Assembly (NCBI RefSeq): GCF_004762035.2
Contig: NZ_SIJK02000004.1
Span: 1 to 64,000, forward strand
Origin: Candidatus Chloroploca mongolica
GTDB taxonomy: Bacteria; Chloroflexota; Chloroflexia; Chloroflexales; Chloroflexaceae
Direction of reading: 5' to 3'
Length of the DNA stretch: 64,000 bases
Below the pieces are notes generated by a model that did not search any database, was not told the origin of the DNA, and saw nothing but the letters and a program-made list of their open reading frames with translations. Both the position numbers and the translations under genes were made by a program. Of the stretch, positions 16,286 to 24,564 are shown piece after piece. Within the stretch, counting starts at the first letter, position 1. Every line of letters starts with the position of its first letter.

Positions 16286-17425
16286 TTACGCGGCATCCCC
16301 CAGAACCTCGCCCACCTTCAGCACCTCTTCCGTTGTATTGTAGAAGTGGGGCGCAAAGCGCAACCCGCCGCGTACCGTCGCAATCACCCCGGCTTCATCA
16401 AGGCGCTTGCTGGCTGCATCGGGGTCGGGCAGGTTGTTGATGACCACAATGCCACTGCGATGCGCTGGCGACGGATCGGCGGCAAACGTATACCCGCGCT
16501 CACTTAGGTCGTTGATCAGCGTATCCACATGGGTCAGCACCTGGCGCTGAATCCGCTCGATGCCAACCTCTTGCAGCAACATCACCGACTCGCGCAGCGC
16601 CACCGCCCCGTAAATATTCGGCGTGCCAAGCGTAAAGCGATCAGCGCTTGCCGGGAAGGTCAGGTTGTAATCGAGGTAGTTCATCGAGTCAACGACACTC
16701 GATGCCCCCACATACGCCCCTGGCTCAAGCTCATCAAGCAGTTCTTGACGGACATAGAGAAAGCCCGCCCCCGGTGCCGCGAGCATCCATTTTTGCGAGC
16801 CAGCCGCCAGGAAATCAATGTTGCACGCCTGCACATCCATCGGGAACGCCCCCAGCGTCTGGATGCCATCAACCACAAAATAGATCCCACGCTCTTTGCA
16901 GAGTTTGCCGACGGCCTCGATATCATTGCGAAAGCCGGTGGCAAACATTGCGGTACTCAGAGCAATCACGCGGGTATGGCGATCAATGCGGGCGGCGAGC
17001 ATGTCGAGATCGAGGCCACCCTTGTGTTGCGGCACTACCTTGGTCAGAACGCCCTTGTAGGCCAGTTGCTGCCACGGGTAGACATTCGCCGGATAGTCAC
17101 CTTCGAGAATCAAGACATTATCACCGCGCCGCAACGGTAGACTGACCGCCGCCGTATTGAGCCCCATCGCCGTATTAGGCATCAACACAACTTCAGCGGA
17201 CTCGCGGGCATTGATCAGCGTTGCCAGGCGTTGGCGCAGATCGCCCATGAGCTGAAAGACCTGCCCCAGAAAACGCATCGGCGGCTCGGTTGAAGCAAGT
17301 TGATTGTGGGCGGCAACGGCCTGCACAATGCGCGTATTGAGTGGCGAGACAGCCGCATGACTCAAAAAGGCGTATTTCTCAGTAATCGGAAATTCGGCTC
17401 GGTAACGTACGAGATCTTCGCTCAT
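16286..17425 (-). CDS. Class V aminotransferase (cysteine desulfurase/selenocysteine lyase-like fold)
   Basis: A 379-residue PLP enzyme of fold type I. The N-terminus FPITEKYAFLSHAAVSPLN and the PLP lysine context GSQKWMLAAPGAGFLYV are typical of the class V family that includes cysteine desulfurases and isopenicillin N epimerase. No active-site cysteine loop typical of SufS/NifS is evident, so the substrate is open. ATG at 17425 is used because AGAGGA lies just upstream and this leaves 13 bases to the hydrolase stop; an alternative start at 17455 would overlap that gene. Probably one operon with the hydrolase. Confidence 0.83.
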   Translation of the reverse strand: MSEDLVRYRAEFPITEKYAFLSHAAVSPLNTRIVQAVAAHNQLASTEPPMRFLGQVFQLMGDLRQRLATLINARESAEVVLMPNTAMGLNTAAVSLPLRRGDNVLILEGDYPANVYPWQQLAYKGVLTKVVPQHKGGLDLDMLAARIDRHTRVIALSTAMFATGFRNDIEAVGKLCKERGIYFVVDGIQTLGAFPMDVQACNIDFLAAGSQKWMLAAPGAGFLYVRQELLDELEPGAYVGASSVVDSMNYLDYNLTFPASADRFTLGTPNIYGAVALRESVMLLQEVGIERIQRQVLTHVDTLINDLSERGYTFAADPSPAHRSGIVVINNLPDPDAASKRLDEAGVIATVRGGLRFAPHFYNTTEEVLKVGEVLGDAA

Positions 17426-17438
17426 GCCATCCTCTTGC

Positions 17439-18290
17439 TCAATCAAGAAACTCACGCAATACGCGATGGTAGACCTTCGGGCGCTCGATCATTGGCAAAT
17501 GCCCACACCGCTCGATCCAGGCGAGTCGGCTATTGAGGATCAGCCGTGCCACCTCGGGGGTTCCTGATGGTGGCATAATCGTATCCTGGCGTGCCCCGAT
17601 CACCAGGGTTGCATTGCGTACCGACGCCATCGCCGGATGGATGGCGTGATCGCCGGCACTCGACGCCGTTTCGAGCGCGGTACGCTGATCCATCTTCATA
17701 AAGTCAATGAAACTCTCGTAGAGGATCTGATCGTCACTGGGCGTTCGGTAAAAAAAGCGTGACGCAACCGTACGATAGAAAGGGCGAACCCGCCCCATCC
17801 ACGGTCGTCGTAGCGCCATCCAGAGCGCTAGAATATGGTGAACCTGCTCGACAATGCGGCGTTCGCCTTCACTGCGAAACGTGCTTACGCAGGTAAGCAC
17901 CAGCCGTCGCACGCGGTGCGGATAGCGCACTGCCAGATAAACGGCGACACTTGCACAGAACGAGTGCCCATTAAGGTCAAACTGTTCCAGGCCCATCCTG
18001 TCGGCAAACGCAATCACCATCTCAGCCAGATTCTCGGCGGTAGCAGTACCCTTGAGTGGTGGCGACTCACCGAACCCGGGCAAATCAGGGGCGATCACCA
18101 CACGATCGTTGCCCAGATCCGCCATCGTGGGTCGCCAGTAGCGTGACGAGCCGCCCCATCCGTGCAAGAGCAAGAGGGGTGGGTGAACCGCTGGCTCACC
18201 AATCGTTTCACGGTAAAAGACAGGCCCATCCCAGATTTGAACCGGCCCACGGAGTGGATACTCATCAACGGGCAGGACGTTTGCCTGCAT
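17439..18290 (-). CDS. Alpha/beta hydrolase
   Basis: A 283-residue alpha/beta hydrolase fold protein. The oxyanion region is LLHGWGGSSRYWRP, the nucleophile elbow GHSFCA holds the serine, the acid residue is probably in GARQDTIMPP, and the histidine is in CGHLPMIERP. Substrate is unknown; it is the first gene of a two-gene unit with the class V aminotransferase. The ATG at 18290 has GGAGG upstream; a longer reading from 18350 would start within the divergent promoter region. Confidence 0.85.
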   Translation of the reverse strand: MQANVLPVDEYPLRGPVQIWDGPVFYRETIGEPAVHPPLLLLHGWGGSSRYWRPTMADLGNDRVVIAPDLPGFGESPPLKGTATAENLAEMVIAFADRMGLEQFDLNGHSFCASVAVYLAVRYPHRVRRLVLTCVSTFRSEGERRIVEQVHHILALWMALRRPWMGRVRPFYRTVASRFFYRTPSDDQILYESFIDFMKMDQRTALETASSAGDHAIHPAMASVRNATLVIGARQDTIMPPSGTPEVARLILNSRLAWIERCGHLPMIERPKVYHRVLREFLD

Positions 18291-18343
18291 AATGCCTCCG
18301 CGAACTAAACCGAGCACATAATGTCTGCTATTATACACCACGC

Positions 18344-18373
18344 TTGACAATCATTAGCGCAATGCGCTATACT
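18344..18373 (+). promoter_or_regulatory. Strong sigma-70-type promoter
   Basis: TTGACA (18344-18349), an 18-base spacer and TATACT (18368-18373). It points to the coiled-coil gene cluster and would start transcription near 18380. It lies in the divergent space between the hydrolase and that cluster and is one of the best promoter matches I see here. Confidence 0.65.
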
Positions 18374-18515
18374 TCCCCCGAAAGCGGCGCGTAAAATTGC
18401 GCAGTCTGATGCCGCAAATGTGCCTGAGCAATCTTGTTCACAGTGCTGTTCAGCGTCTCTCCTCCCCGGTGTTTGTACAGCATGCACCAGTTTGCACAAC
18501 CACGAGGTTTGTCCT

Positions 18516-19601
18516 ATGGCTCAAGGCTCTGCCTGGCCTCCTGAACCTGATCTCCCGCCGTCTTCAGCCCAGGAAAGTTCGTTTGATGACGAACAGCGCT
18601 TCAGTGAGTGGATTCAGAAGCGGTTGGCGATCTATCAAACACTTGAGCAGCAAATTCAAACTAGTATCCAGCAGACAGTGGAGTTTGGTGGTGAGTTTAC
18701 CCGCCAGCTTGAGCAGGAGACCGAGCGCTTCATTGCGCGCTATCGGCGTCAGCGTCAGGAGCAGATCCAGATGCGCGATGCTCTGCGCCAGGAACTTGCC
18801 GATCTCCGCGTGGCTCTCGCTGAGGAACGCCGCCAGCACGAGCAAGCTCTGAACCAGGCTCGTCATCAGGCCGACCAGGAACGTGCCCAGACACGCCAAC
18901 AGGTGGCCGCCGAGGTTGCCCAGCAACGCGCTTCCGCTAAAGCCGATTGCGAACGCATGATCCGTGAGGCCCAGGCCGAGCGTGAGCAGATCCTTGCTGA
19001 AACGCAGCAGATGTCCGTCCAGTTGATGGACCTCCAGCGCTCGCTCAGCAATATGCTCAAGCCAATGTCTTCGGTCGGGTTGCCCCCGTCATCTACCTCT
19101 GAAGCAAAAAAAAACGCTGAACTAGCTGAACGCTCCTATGCGCGTGTCAGTGAGTCACCGTCGACTGTTCCTCCCCCCTCTGTTCGTACGAACTGGCCCG
19201 AGCCATCGGTGCGCCCGTCTGTGCCCGATGCTCCTGCGTCTCAGCCAGCTCCCGAGGCTCAGCGGATGGTCGAAGCGACAGTGCCCGGTGAGCCTGCGGT
19301 GGTGGTTGAGCCCGAGCCGCCCGCCGAACCTGCGCCGCCCGCCGAACCTGCACTGCCCGCTGCCCCCCTTGAACAAACCGAATACACGGTGCATTTCAAA
19401 GATGTGCAGAGTTTTATCATTGCCTCGGATCTGCTTGATCGCATCGGCAACCTCAACGGGATTGAAAGCACGCGTCTGGTAGAGTACGAGCATCAGCAAC
19501 TCTCGGTTGCGGTAAGCTACCGAGGTACTATTCCTCTTGAGCGTATACTCAAAGAACGCCTGTCAGAAGTCACCGTAGTGGTTGACGCAGCTGGTCAGTA
19601 G
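18516..19601 (+). CDS. Coiled-coil protein with C-terminal alpha/beta domain, unknown function
   Basis: A 361-residue protein. Residues about 25-190 are a long charged coiled coil rich in Gln, Glu and Arg; a Pro/Ala linker with repeated PAEPA-type units follows; the last 75 residues (YTVHFKDVQSFIIASDLLDR onward) look like a compact alternating beta-alpha domain, possibly ferredoxin-like. It leads a three-gene set with two membrane proteins and could be a scaffold. The ATG at 18516 has GAGG eight bases upstream. A GTG at 18420 in the same frame would add a CxxC-CxxC segment resembling a zinc ribbon, so the true N-terminus is uncertain. Confidence 0.7.
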   Translation: MAQGSAWPPEPDLPPSSAQESSFDDEQRFSEWIQKRLAIYQTLEQQIQTSIQQTVEFGGEFTRQLEQETERFIARYRRQRQEQIQMRDALRQELADLRVALAEERRQHEQALNQARHQADQERAQTRQQVAAEVAQQRASAKADCERMIREAQAEREQILAETQQMSVQLMDLQRSLSNMLKPMSSVGLPPSSTSEAKKNAELAERSYARVSESPSTVPPPSVRTNWPEPSVRPSVPDAPASQPAPEAQRMVEATVPGEPAVVVEPEPPAEPAPPAEPALPAAPLEQTEYTVHFKDVQSFIIASDLLDRIGNLNGIESTRLVEYEHQQLSVAVSYRGTIPLERILKERLSEVTVVVDAAGQ

Positions 19602-19615
19602 CCTTCGCAACGCTG

Positions 19616-21001
19616 ATGACACGCCACCCTCAGCCATCAGACGCCTTTCTTATTGATGTTGCCAGTGATGGTCAACCATTTCTTGTTGATACCCTGACCG
19701 GTGTTGGCTATCAGGTGACGTTGCTTCGCCATGATCAGGTGCCGTTCCATCCTCTGGTGGAAATGGCTGTGCTGGTTGTCGTTGGCAGTGCCGGTGGTGA
19801 TACGAATGTCCTGATCACCTATCGCCATTTTCATCATCATCCCCCGCTGATCATTGCTGCTTCCGATCAGGTGCGCCTGGCTGCTGGCTTCGAGCCTCTT
19901 CCTCCCGGGCCGCATCCCCTTGCCACTTTGCCTGCGTTGCTCCGTCAACATCGTGGCCTCCCTGAGCCTGCGCCTTTCGCCGGGGTTGGTGGCGATGATT
20001 CTCACTCTGAGGCGCTAGTGAGGCCGGAAGCGCCGCTCACGCCTGCCGAGGTAGCGACAGAAGCGCCGCCCGCCGAGGTGGCTGAGGTAGTGGCAGAAGC
20101 GCCGCTCGCGCCCATTGAGGTGCTTGAGGTCGATGACGGGGAGCATCTCGTTCGCCCGGGAAGTGAAGACCAGCCCGTGTCGGAAGAAGACTCGCGAGCT
20201 TCCTGGGGTGATCAGCCTCGCCAGTCCCCGTTCCGCAGTCCGCTCGAAGAGGCTCTTGGTACATATGGCAAGCCCGCTGCTTCTTCGACCGTAACACCTG
20301 ATGAGGGGGCTGAGGAAGAACGTTCTGGCCCGGTCCTATGGATCTGGCTGCTCTTTTTGCTTGGTGTGGTGATGTTGGTCGTTTTTGTGGTGGGCAACCT
20401 CATTGCGCGTCAAGACCCGCTTGCTGGGCAAACACCGGTGGCAACCGCTGTCCCGACTCTGCCGACTAGCCTTGTCGAGGCTACAGCACTTCCTCTTCCA
20501 CCTGAGCCATCGATCATTGCCAATACCCCAACCCCCGTTTTGCCACCGACGCCGACCCCGGTGCCTGCCATGGCGCAGATCGAGATCGCGATCGTTGCCG
20601 TCACGCCTTCGCAACCACAGGTTGGTGAAAACGTCAATATTCTCGTTCAGGTGCGCAATGTTGGTACCAGGCCAATCAATCAACCCTTCTGGGTAGATCT
20701 CTATGTTGATCCTGATTTGCCGCCGGCGCTGGCCGTCGCCTGGCCCGAGATTGCCGAGTACGGCTCAACATGGCGGGTTGATCGATTGGCACCGGGTGAA
20801 GTTCGCGATCTTAATACACTCAGTGCCGACCCCGAACGCTCGAACTTCCTTGCGTTCTCCACCGCCCAGGAGTACGAGATCTATGCACTGGCCGATACAT
20901 TTGACGAGTTGTCAACTGACCCCTCCTTTGATCAAAGTGATCTGTTGCCCCTCGCAATGATCACGGTGAACGTGGTGGAGAATGTCTCAACACAGCCGTA
21001 G
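19616..21001 (+). CDS. Membrane protein with pseudo-receiver-like N-terminal and CARDB-like C-terminal domains
   Basis: A 461-residue single-pass protein. Residues 1-120 follow the alternating strand/helix pattern of a response-regulator receiver, but the expected phosphoacceptor strand reads AVLVVVGSAGGDTN without the aspartate, so any such domain would be non-phosphorylatable. A Pro/Glu-rich segment follows, then a membrane helix (about 240-265), a Pro/Thr-rich stalk, and from about 320 an Ig-like domain of CARDB type (VTPSQPQVGENVNILVQVRN). The topology suggests a cytoplasmic sensory part and an external adhesive part. Fifteen bases after the coiled-coil gene; both domain calls are by pattern and need profile searches. 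Confidence 0.7.
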   Translation: MTRHPQPSDAFLIDVASDGQPFLVDTLTGVGYQVTLLRHDQVPFHPLVEMAVLVVVGSAGGDTNVLITYRHFHHHPPLIIAASDQVRLAAGFEPLPPGPHPLATLPALLRQHRGLPEPAPFAGVGGDDSHSEALVRPEAPLTPAEVATEAPPAEVAEVVAEAPLAPIEVLEVDDGEHLVRPGSEDQPVSEEDSRASWGDQPRQSPFRSPLEEALGTYGKPAASSTVTPDEGAEEERSGPVLWIWLLFLLGVVMLVVFVVGNLIARQDPLAGQTPVATAVPTLPTSLVEATALPLPPEPSIIANTPTPVLPPTPTPVPAMAQIEIAIVAVTPSQPQVGENVNILVQVRNVGTRPINQPFWVDLYVDPDLPPALAVAWPEIAEYGSTWRVDRLAPGEVRDLNTLSADPERSNFLAFSTAQEYEIYALADTFDELSTDPSFDQSDLLPLAMITVNVVENVSTQP

Positions 21002-21431
21002 TCTCTTCCTCCCGCTTTTGCTGATCCTCCTGGCATTGATGATCGCCTCGGGGGTATACGCGGATGGAACAAGGGTAGTGCAGGCACATGCCAGTCCGCC
21101 TCGCGAGGCAGGTGGAGCCATGGTTAGCCTCCGCCCAACGCTTGATCCGACTCGGAAGCCGCTCACCACGCAGCCAGTTGAGACGATTCGCGCCGAATTG
21201 ACGGCTACTGTACTGGCTTCGTCACCGACTCCCTCACCGACTCCCACCGCAATGCGACCAACCGTCACACGCACGCCTAGTGCCATTGCCACGGTCACCC
21301 CGACGAGTCCACAAGTTCCCCACGTAGGGGCCTCCCCTTCCTCCGCAGGATCGCTCTCTTTGCTCTGGATCGGGTTCTTCTTCTGTGTCGTAGGGCTTGT
21401 CTTCAAGTGGCTCAGTTCACAACGTTCGTAG
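20982..21431 (+). CDS. Pro/Thr-rich membrane protein, unknown function
   Basis: A 149-residue protein with an N-terminal signal sequence or anchor (residues 7-27), a Ser/Thr/Pro-rich middle of about 70 residues that looks like an extended extracytoplasmic stalk, and a C-terminal membrane helix (about 125-143) followed by a few charged residues. The start overlaps the end of the previous gene by 20 bases, with GTGGAG just before the ATG, so it belongs to the same operon. Confidence 0.7.
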   Translation: MSQHSRSLFLPLLLILLALMIASGVYADGTRVVQAHASPPREAGGAMVSLRPTLDPTRKPLTTQPVETIRAELTATVLASSPTPSPTPTAMRPTVTRTPSAIATVTPTSPQVPHVGASPSSAGSLSLLWIGFFFCVVGLVFKWLSSQRS

Positions 21432-21470
21432 CACGAGGCTAGCGTTGTTCAGCAGGCTGAAGAGCAAGGC

Positions 21471-21947
21471 TCAATGCGAAGATACGTGCGCAGCAAGTTC
21501 GGTGCTTGTGGCCGCAGGTTCAGCCGACGTTTTAGCGTGCGAAGAGATGGTTGGTTGGCGCAGGGACTCTTGTGATCGCTTATAGCGCACGGCCAGCGGC
21601 CACTTGCCCCAGACAAGCAATGAGTCGAGGCCAGCAGCATTTTTGTTTGCCGAACGTCGCCAGCGATAGCCACGCCCATTAAAAGCTGTCAGGTTCTCTT
21701 CACCCCAGACGATAACGCACGTGCGGCCATTCATCCGCAGTTCATGAAAAAGCCTCAAAATGTGCGTATCAGAATGGGTAAGGGGCAGAATAACATAATC
21801 AGGCATCTTTTCTGTCACCTGATAATAGGCTTCTTTACTATCTTCTATGATCTTGAACTCAACCAGAATGCGCACAGCCTCAAGCAATGAGCTATTCTCA
21901 TCGCTTATTTCACCAACAAAAATGGCTATGTAGGCACTGTGTATCAA
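21471..21947 (-). CDS. Possible degenerate NYN-type nuclease-like protein
   Basis: AT-rich gene giving about 159 residues from a TTG at 21947, or 202 from a GTG at 22079. The segments HSAYIAIFVGEISDEN and PDYVILPLTHSDTHILRLFH followed by GRTCVIVWG align in order with the NYN-domain pattern (opening strand with DGEN, then the SGDSDF strand and the closing strand), but the acidic catalytic positions are mostly changed (VGEI for VDGE, THSDTH for SGDSDF). It is therefore either an inactive relative or a decaying gene. A TATAAT near 21975 on the minus strand and AGAAG before the TTG favour the shorter form. Its base composition differs from its neighbours. Function uncertain. Confidence 0.45.
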   Translation of the reverse strand: MIHSAYIAIFVGEISDENSSLLEAVRILVEFKIIEDSKEAYYQVTEKMPDYVILPLTHSDTHILRLFHELRMNGRTCVIVWGEENLTAFNGRGYRWRRSANKNAAGLDSLLVWGKWPLAVRYKRSQESLRQPTISSHAKTSAEPAATSTELAAHVSSH

Positions 21948-22078
21948 AATACTCTTCTGCTTTCTTCTCTCACCCACATACGTATTATAGCATATAACAT
22001 CCCCAGAAAAGAAGCTTTTTGCGTTGGTCAAGTGTGAGGTTTTCGGGGCAATGTGCAGGATCGTTAGGCCTGCTGCCA

Positions 22079-22088
22079 CCCCCCCCCC
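22079..22088. repeat. Run of ten cytosines
   Basis: A homopolymer of ten C on the plus strand directly abuts the upstream GTG of the NYN-like reading frame on the minus strand. Such tracts are prone to slippage, so length may vary between cells or between sequencing reads. Confidence 0.6.
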
Positions 22089-22121
22089 AGTTCGCTAGCG
22101 GGAGGAGCTGGGAGGGAGGTT

Positions 22122-22154
22122 GGCTCGGTCGCGGGCGTAGCCCGAAACCGAGCC
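22122..22154. terminator. Hairpin with GGCTCGGT / ACCGAGCC arms
   Basis: Outer arms GGCTCGGT and ACCGAGCC enclose a second perfect stem CGGGC-GTA-GCCCG with small internal mismatches. It is followed on the plus strand by a T-rich stretch and has the three-base loop seen in other hairpins of the window. It lies between the NYN-like gene and glnA. Confidence 0.45.
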
Positions 22155-22575
22155 AGGTGGGCATTTGTTTCTTTTATACAATCAGGCCGTGCTGAGATTG
22201 GATCTTCTCACTCTGGCACGAGGGCCAAGTGTCGCTTATGATGGAATGTAATGTGCATGGGCAAATTGCTTGTCCAGACCCGCGCAAGGAGAGATCGACA
22301 TCGTGGTGCGCCAGGTACGCGTGATAGTTGTCGACATTGCAATGGCGCAGACAGTCGCAATCAACGGTTCAGCCCTTTCTGTATCTCGGAAGACATACAG
22401 AGTCCCCGGGGTTGACGTTTTCTCGTATCTTCTCCCGTCCATCGCCCATCAGGGCATGTCGTCAGTGCATTCGCGCCGTGTCGCGCCCCAGTATTGTCGC
22501 GCCGCCGCGTTGCGCAGGTTGGATCGCGTCCGCAGGACCCTGTCCGTTCTGTAGCTACACAAGGAGATTGGCTGT
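22155..22575 (+). other. Long leader region of glnA, no confident gene
   Basis: About 420 bases precede glnA. I see TGGCACG at about 22215, matching the -24 half of a sigma-54 promoter but without a fitting -12 element. An AAGGAG at about 22286 is followed by GTGGTG and an open frame to 22554, which could be a leader peptide but shows no codon pattern I trust. The closest signal to glnA is its own ribosome site AAGGAG at about 22561. Confidence 0.35.
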
Positions 22576-23997
22576 ATGAGTATGACCGCTAAGGACGTTC
22601 TCAAACTGATTAAAGACCATGACATCAAGATTGTCGACACCCGTTTTACCGATCTTTTCGGTGCATGGCAGCACTATTCACTGCCTGCCTCGCGGTTGAC
22701 CGAAGATATGATGGAAGAGGGTCTGGGGTTTGACGGTTCATCAATCAAGGGTTTTCAAGTCATCAACGAGAGCGATATGCTCATGGTGCCTGATCCCAGT
22801 TCGGCCTTTGTTGATACGACGCTCGGGGTGCCGACGCTGGTGCTGATCTGTGACATTATTGATCCGCTTGTCCGCGAACCCTATTCGCGTGACCCGCGCA
22901 ATGTTGCCAAGAAGGCCGAAGCTTATCTCAAGAGCACTGGCCTTGCTGATACGGCCTACTTTGGCCCCGAGGCTGAGTTTTTCCTCTTTAGCGATGTGCG
23001 CTTTAGTCAGGCGGCGAATCACGGCTACTACTTCGTGGATAGCCCCGAGGCAGTGTGGAATACCGGCGCAGAGGTTCCTGGCGGCAATAAGGGCTATCGC
23101 ATTCGCCACAAAGAGGGTTATTTCCCTGTGCCGCCCACCGATACCCTTCAGGATCTTCGTTCCAAGATGATCTTGAAGATGATGGAGTTTGGGATCGATA
23201 TCGAGTTGCACCACCACGAAGTGGCCACAGCCGGGCAGTGCGAAATTGATATGCGCTTTGATACGCTGGTCAAGATGGCTGACCAGTTGCAGAAGTACAA
23301 GTATGTGGTGCGTCAGATCGCACGTGAGCATGGCTATAGCGCGACCTTTATGCCCAAGCCCCTCTTTGGTGACAATGGATCGGGTATGCACTGTCACCAG
23401 AGTCTCTGGAAAGATGGCGAGCCGCTCTTCTTTGATGAGACGCAGTATGCGCTGCTCTCGAAGATGGCGCAGTATTACACTGGCGGCATTCTCAAGCACG
23501 CCCCGGCTCTGCTGGCGATCTGTGCGCCTTCAACCAATAGCTACCGGCGTCTGGTTCCAGGCTTCGAGGCTCCGATCAACCTGGTCTATTCGGTACGCAA
23601 CCGTTCGGCGGCCATTCGTGTCCCGACCTATTCGTCGTCGCCCAAGTCACGCCGCATCGAGTTCCGTGCCCCCGATGCCATGTGCAACCCTTATCTGGCC
23701 TTTGCTGCGATGATGATGGCTGGCTTGGATGGGATTATGAACAAGATCGAGCCGCCTGCGCCGCTTGATGTTGATATCTACGAGCTATCGCCCGAAGAGA
23801 AGGCCGATATTCGTGGTACGCCTGGTTCGCTGAGTGAAGCGCTGGATGCGCTTGAGGATGACTACGAGTTCTTGCTCCAGGGTGGCGTCTTTACGCCTGA
23901 CCTGCTCGAGGCGTATATTGATGCCAAGCGCCGTGAGGCTGTCTCCATTGCTCTGCGCCCCCATCCCTATGAGTTCTCGATGTACTACGACGCATAA
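22576..23997 (+). CDS. glnA: Glutamine synthetase, type I
   Basis: Makes glutamine from glutamate, ammonia and ATP in the cytoplasm; the entry point of ammonium into metabolism. The 473-residue protein has the expected GSI blocks: [53 protein letters not shown] and [16 protein letters not shown]. The tyrosine in DIYELSPEE matches the adenylylation site of GSI-beta enzymes, so covalent control by a GlnE-type enzyme is possible, although none is in this window. AAGGAG precedes the ATG at 22576; a second ATG two codons later is equally usable. A 31-bp perfect hairpin follows the stop. The ammonium transporter lies 0.6 kb downstream in opposite orientation. Confidence 0.97.
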   Translation: MSMTAKDVLKLIKDHDIKIVDTRFTDLFGAWQHYSLPASRLTEDMMEEGLGFDGSSIKGFQVINESDMLMVPDPSSAFVDTTLGVPTLVLICDIIDPLVREPYSRDPRNVAKKAEAYLKSTGLADTAYFGPEAEFFLFSDVRFSQAANHGYYFVDSPEAVWNTGAEVPGGNKGYRIRHKEGYFPVPPTDTLQDLRSKMILKMMEFGIDIELHHHEVATAGQCEIDMRFDTLVKMADQLQKYKYVVRQIAREHGYSATFMPKPLFGDNGSGMHCHQSLWKDGEPLFFDETQYALLSKMAQYYTGGILKHAPALLAICAPSTNSYRRLVPGFEAPINLVYSVRNRSAAIRVPTYSSSPKSRRIEFRAPDAMCNPYLAFAAMMMAGLDGIMNKIEPPAPLDVDIYELSPEEKADIRGTPGSLSEALDALEDDYEFLLQGGVFTPDLLEAYIDAKRREAVSIALRPHPYEFSMYYDA

Positions 23998-24000
23998 GCC

Positions 24001-24065
24001 GCGGTTACAGACGAACACAAAAAAGGCCAGCATTGCTGGCCTTTTTTGTGTTCGTCTGTAACCGC
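24001..24065. terminator. Bidirectional terminator with 31-bp perfect stem
   Basis: Two 31-base arms (24001-24031 and 24035-24065) are exact reverse complements around the loop ATT. The inner part AAAAAAGGCCAGC / GCTGGCCTTTTTT is a symmetrical intrinsic terminator that works in both directions, fitting its place between the convergent glnA and the small membrane protein gene. The further 18 paired bases are more than termination needs. Confidence 0.85.
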
Positions 24066-24078
24066 GATTTATCTTACT

Positions 24079-24357
24079 TCAAGAGCGGGTGTGTGTCCGA
24101 CGCGACACGCCAATCACCATAATCACGCCAAGGGCAAGCGTCGTGATGCATACATACAGCACGGCGGTGTAGGTGGTGAGCAAGCCTTGCAACACCAGCG
24201 CCCCAAACGCGGGAATCATCCAGATCGTCCAACTAAAGACACTCATGACTCGACGGTCGGTAATGGTTAAACGTGAAGCATTCTCAAGCATCAACGTGGT
24301 GGCTGCCCAGCCGATCAACCCGATCAGGATACTTTGCAGGTCAGATAACATTTCCAT
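24079..24357 (-). CDS. Small three-helix membrane protein, unknown
   Basis: A 92-residue hydrophobic protein with three predicted membrane helices (about 5-25, 35-58 and 62-84) and a basic C-terminus. No family recognised. It follows amt on the same strand, but a hairpin terminator lies between them. The ATG at 24357 has GGAGG eight bases upstream; an upstream in-frame start at 24405 lacks one. Confidence 0.65.
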   Translation of the reverse strand: MEMLSDLQSILIGLIGWAATTLMLENASRLTITDRRVMSVFSWTIWMIPAFGALVLQGLLTTYTAVLYVCITTLALGVIMVIGVSRRTHTRS

Positions 24358-24506
24358 GGTTGAACCTCCGCTGCATCGTTGCAGTTTCTTTCCCGGTTCA
24401 ATCATAGCAGACTAATTGGATCATTTCAACAAATACAAGCACGATGAAGTGTACAAAATGCACAACTAATGGCTTTCTGAGGTGATATGATTGGTTGTGA
24501 GACAAC

Positions 24507-24540
24507 AAAGAGGTGGCAGGCTCGAGCCTGCCACCTCTTT
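24507..24540. terminator. Perfect palindromic terminator after amt
   Basis: A 34-base perfect palindrome, arms AAAGAGGTGGCAGGCTC and its exact complement, 24 bases beyond the amt stop and upstream of the small membrane protein gene. It probably ends the amt transcript. Confidence 0.75.
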
Positions 24541-24564
24541 ATACTCGCTTGATGAAAGCAAAGC

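Noticed and set aside
22215-22240. Sigma-54 promoter for glnA
   Set aside because: TGGCACG fits the -24 element but the -12 element is absent at the required distance.
22303-22554. Open frame upstream of glnA with an AAGGAG before GTGGTG
   Set aside because: The predicted product has no sensible composition or recognised motif and the region has other explanations as a leader; kept only as part of the leader description.
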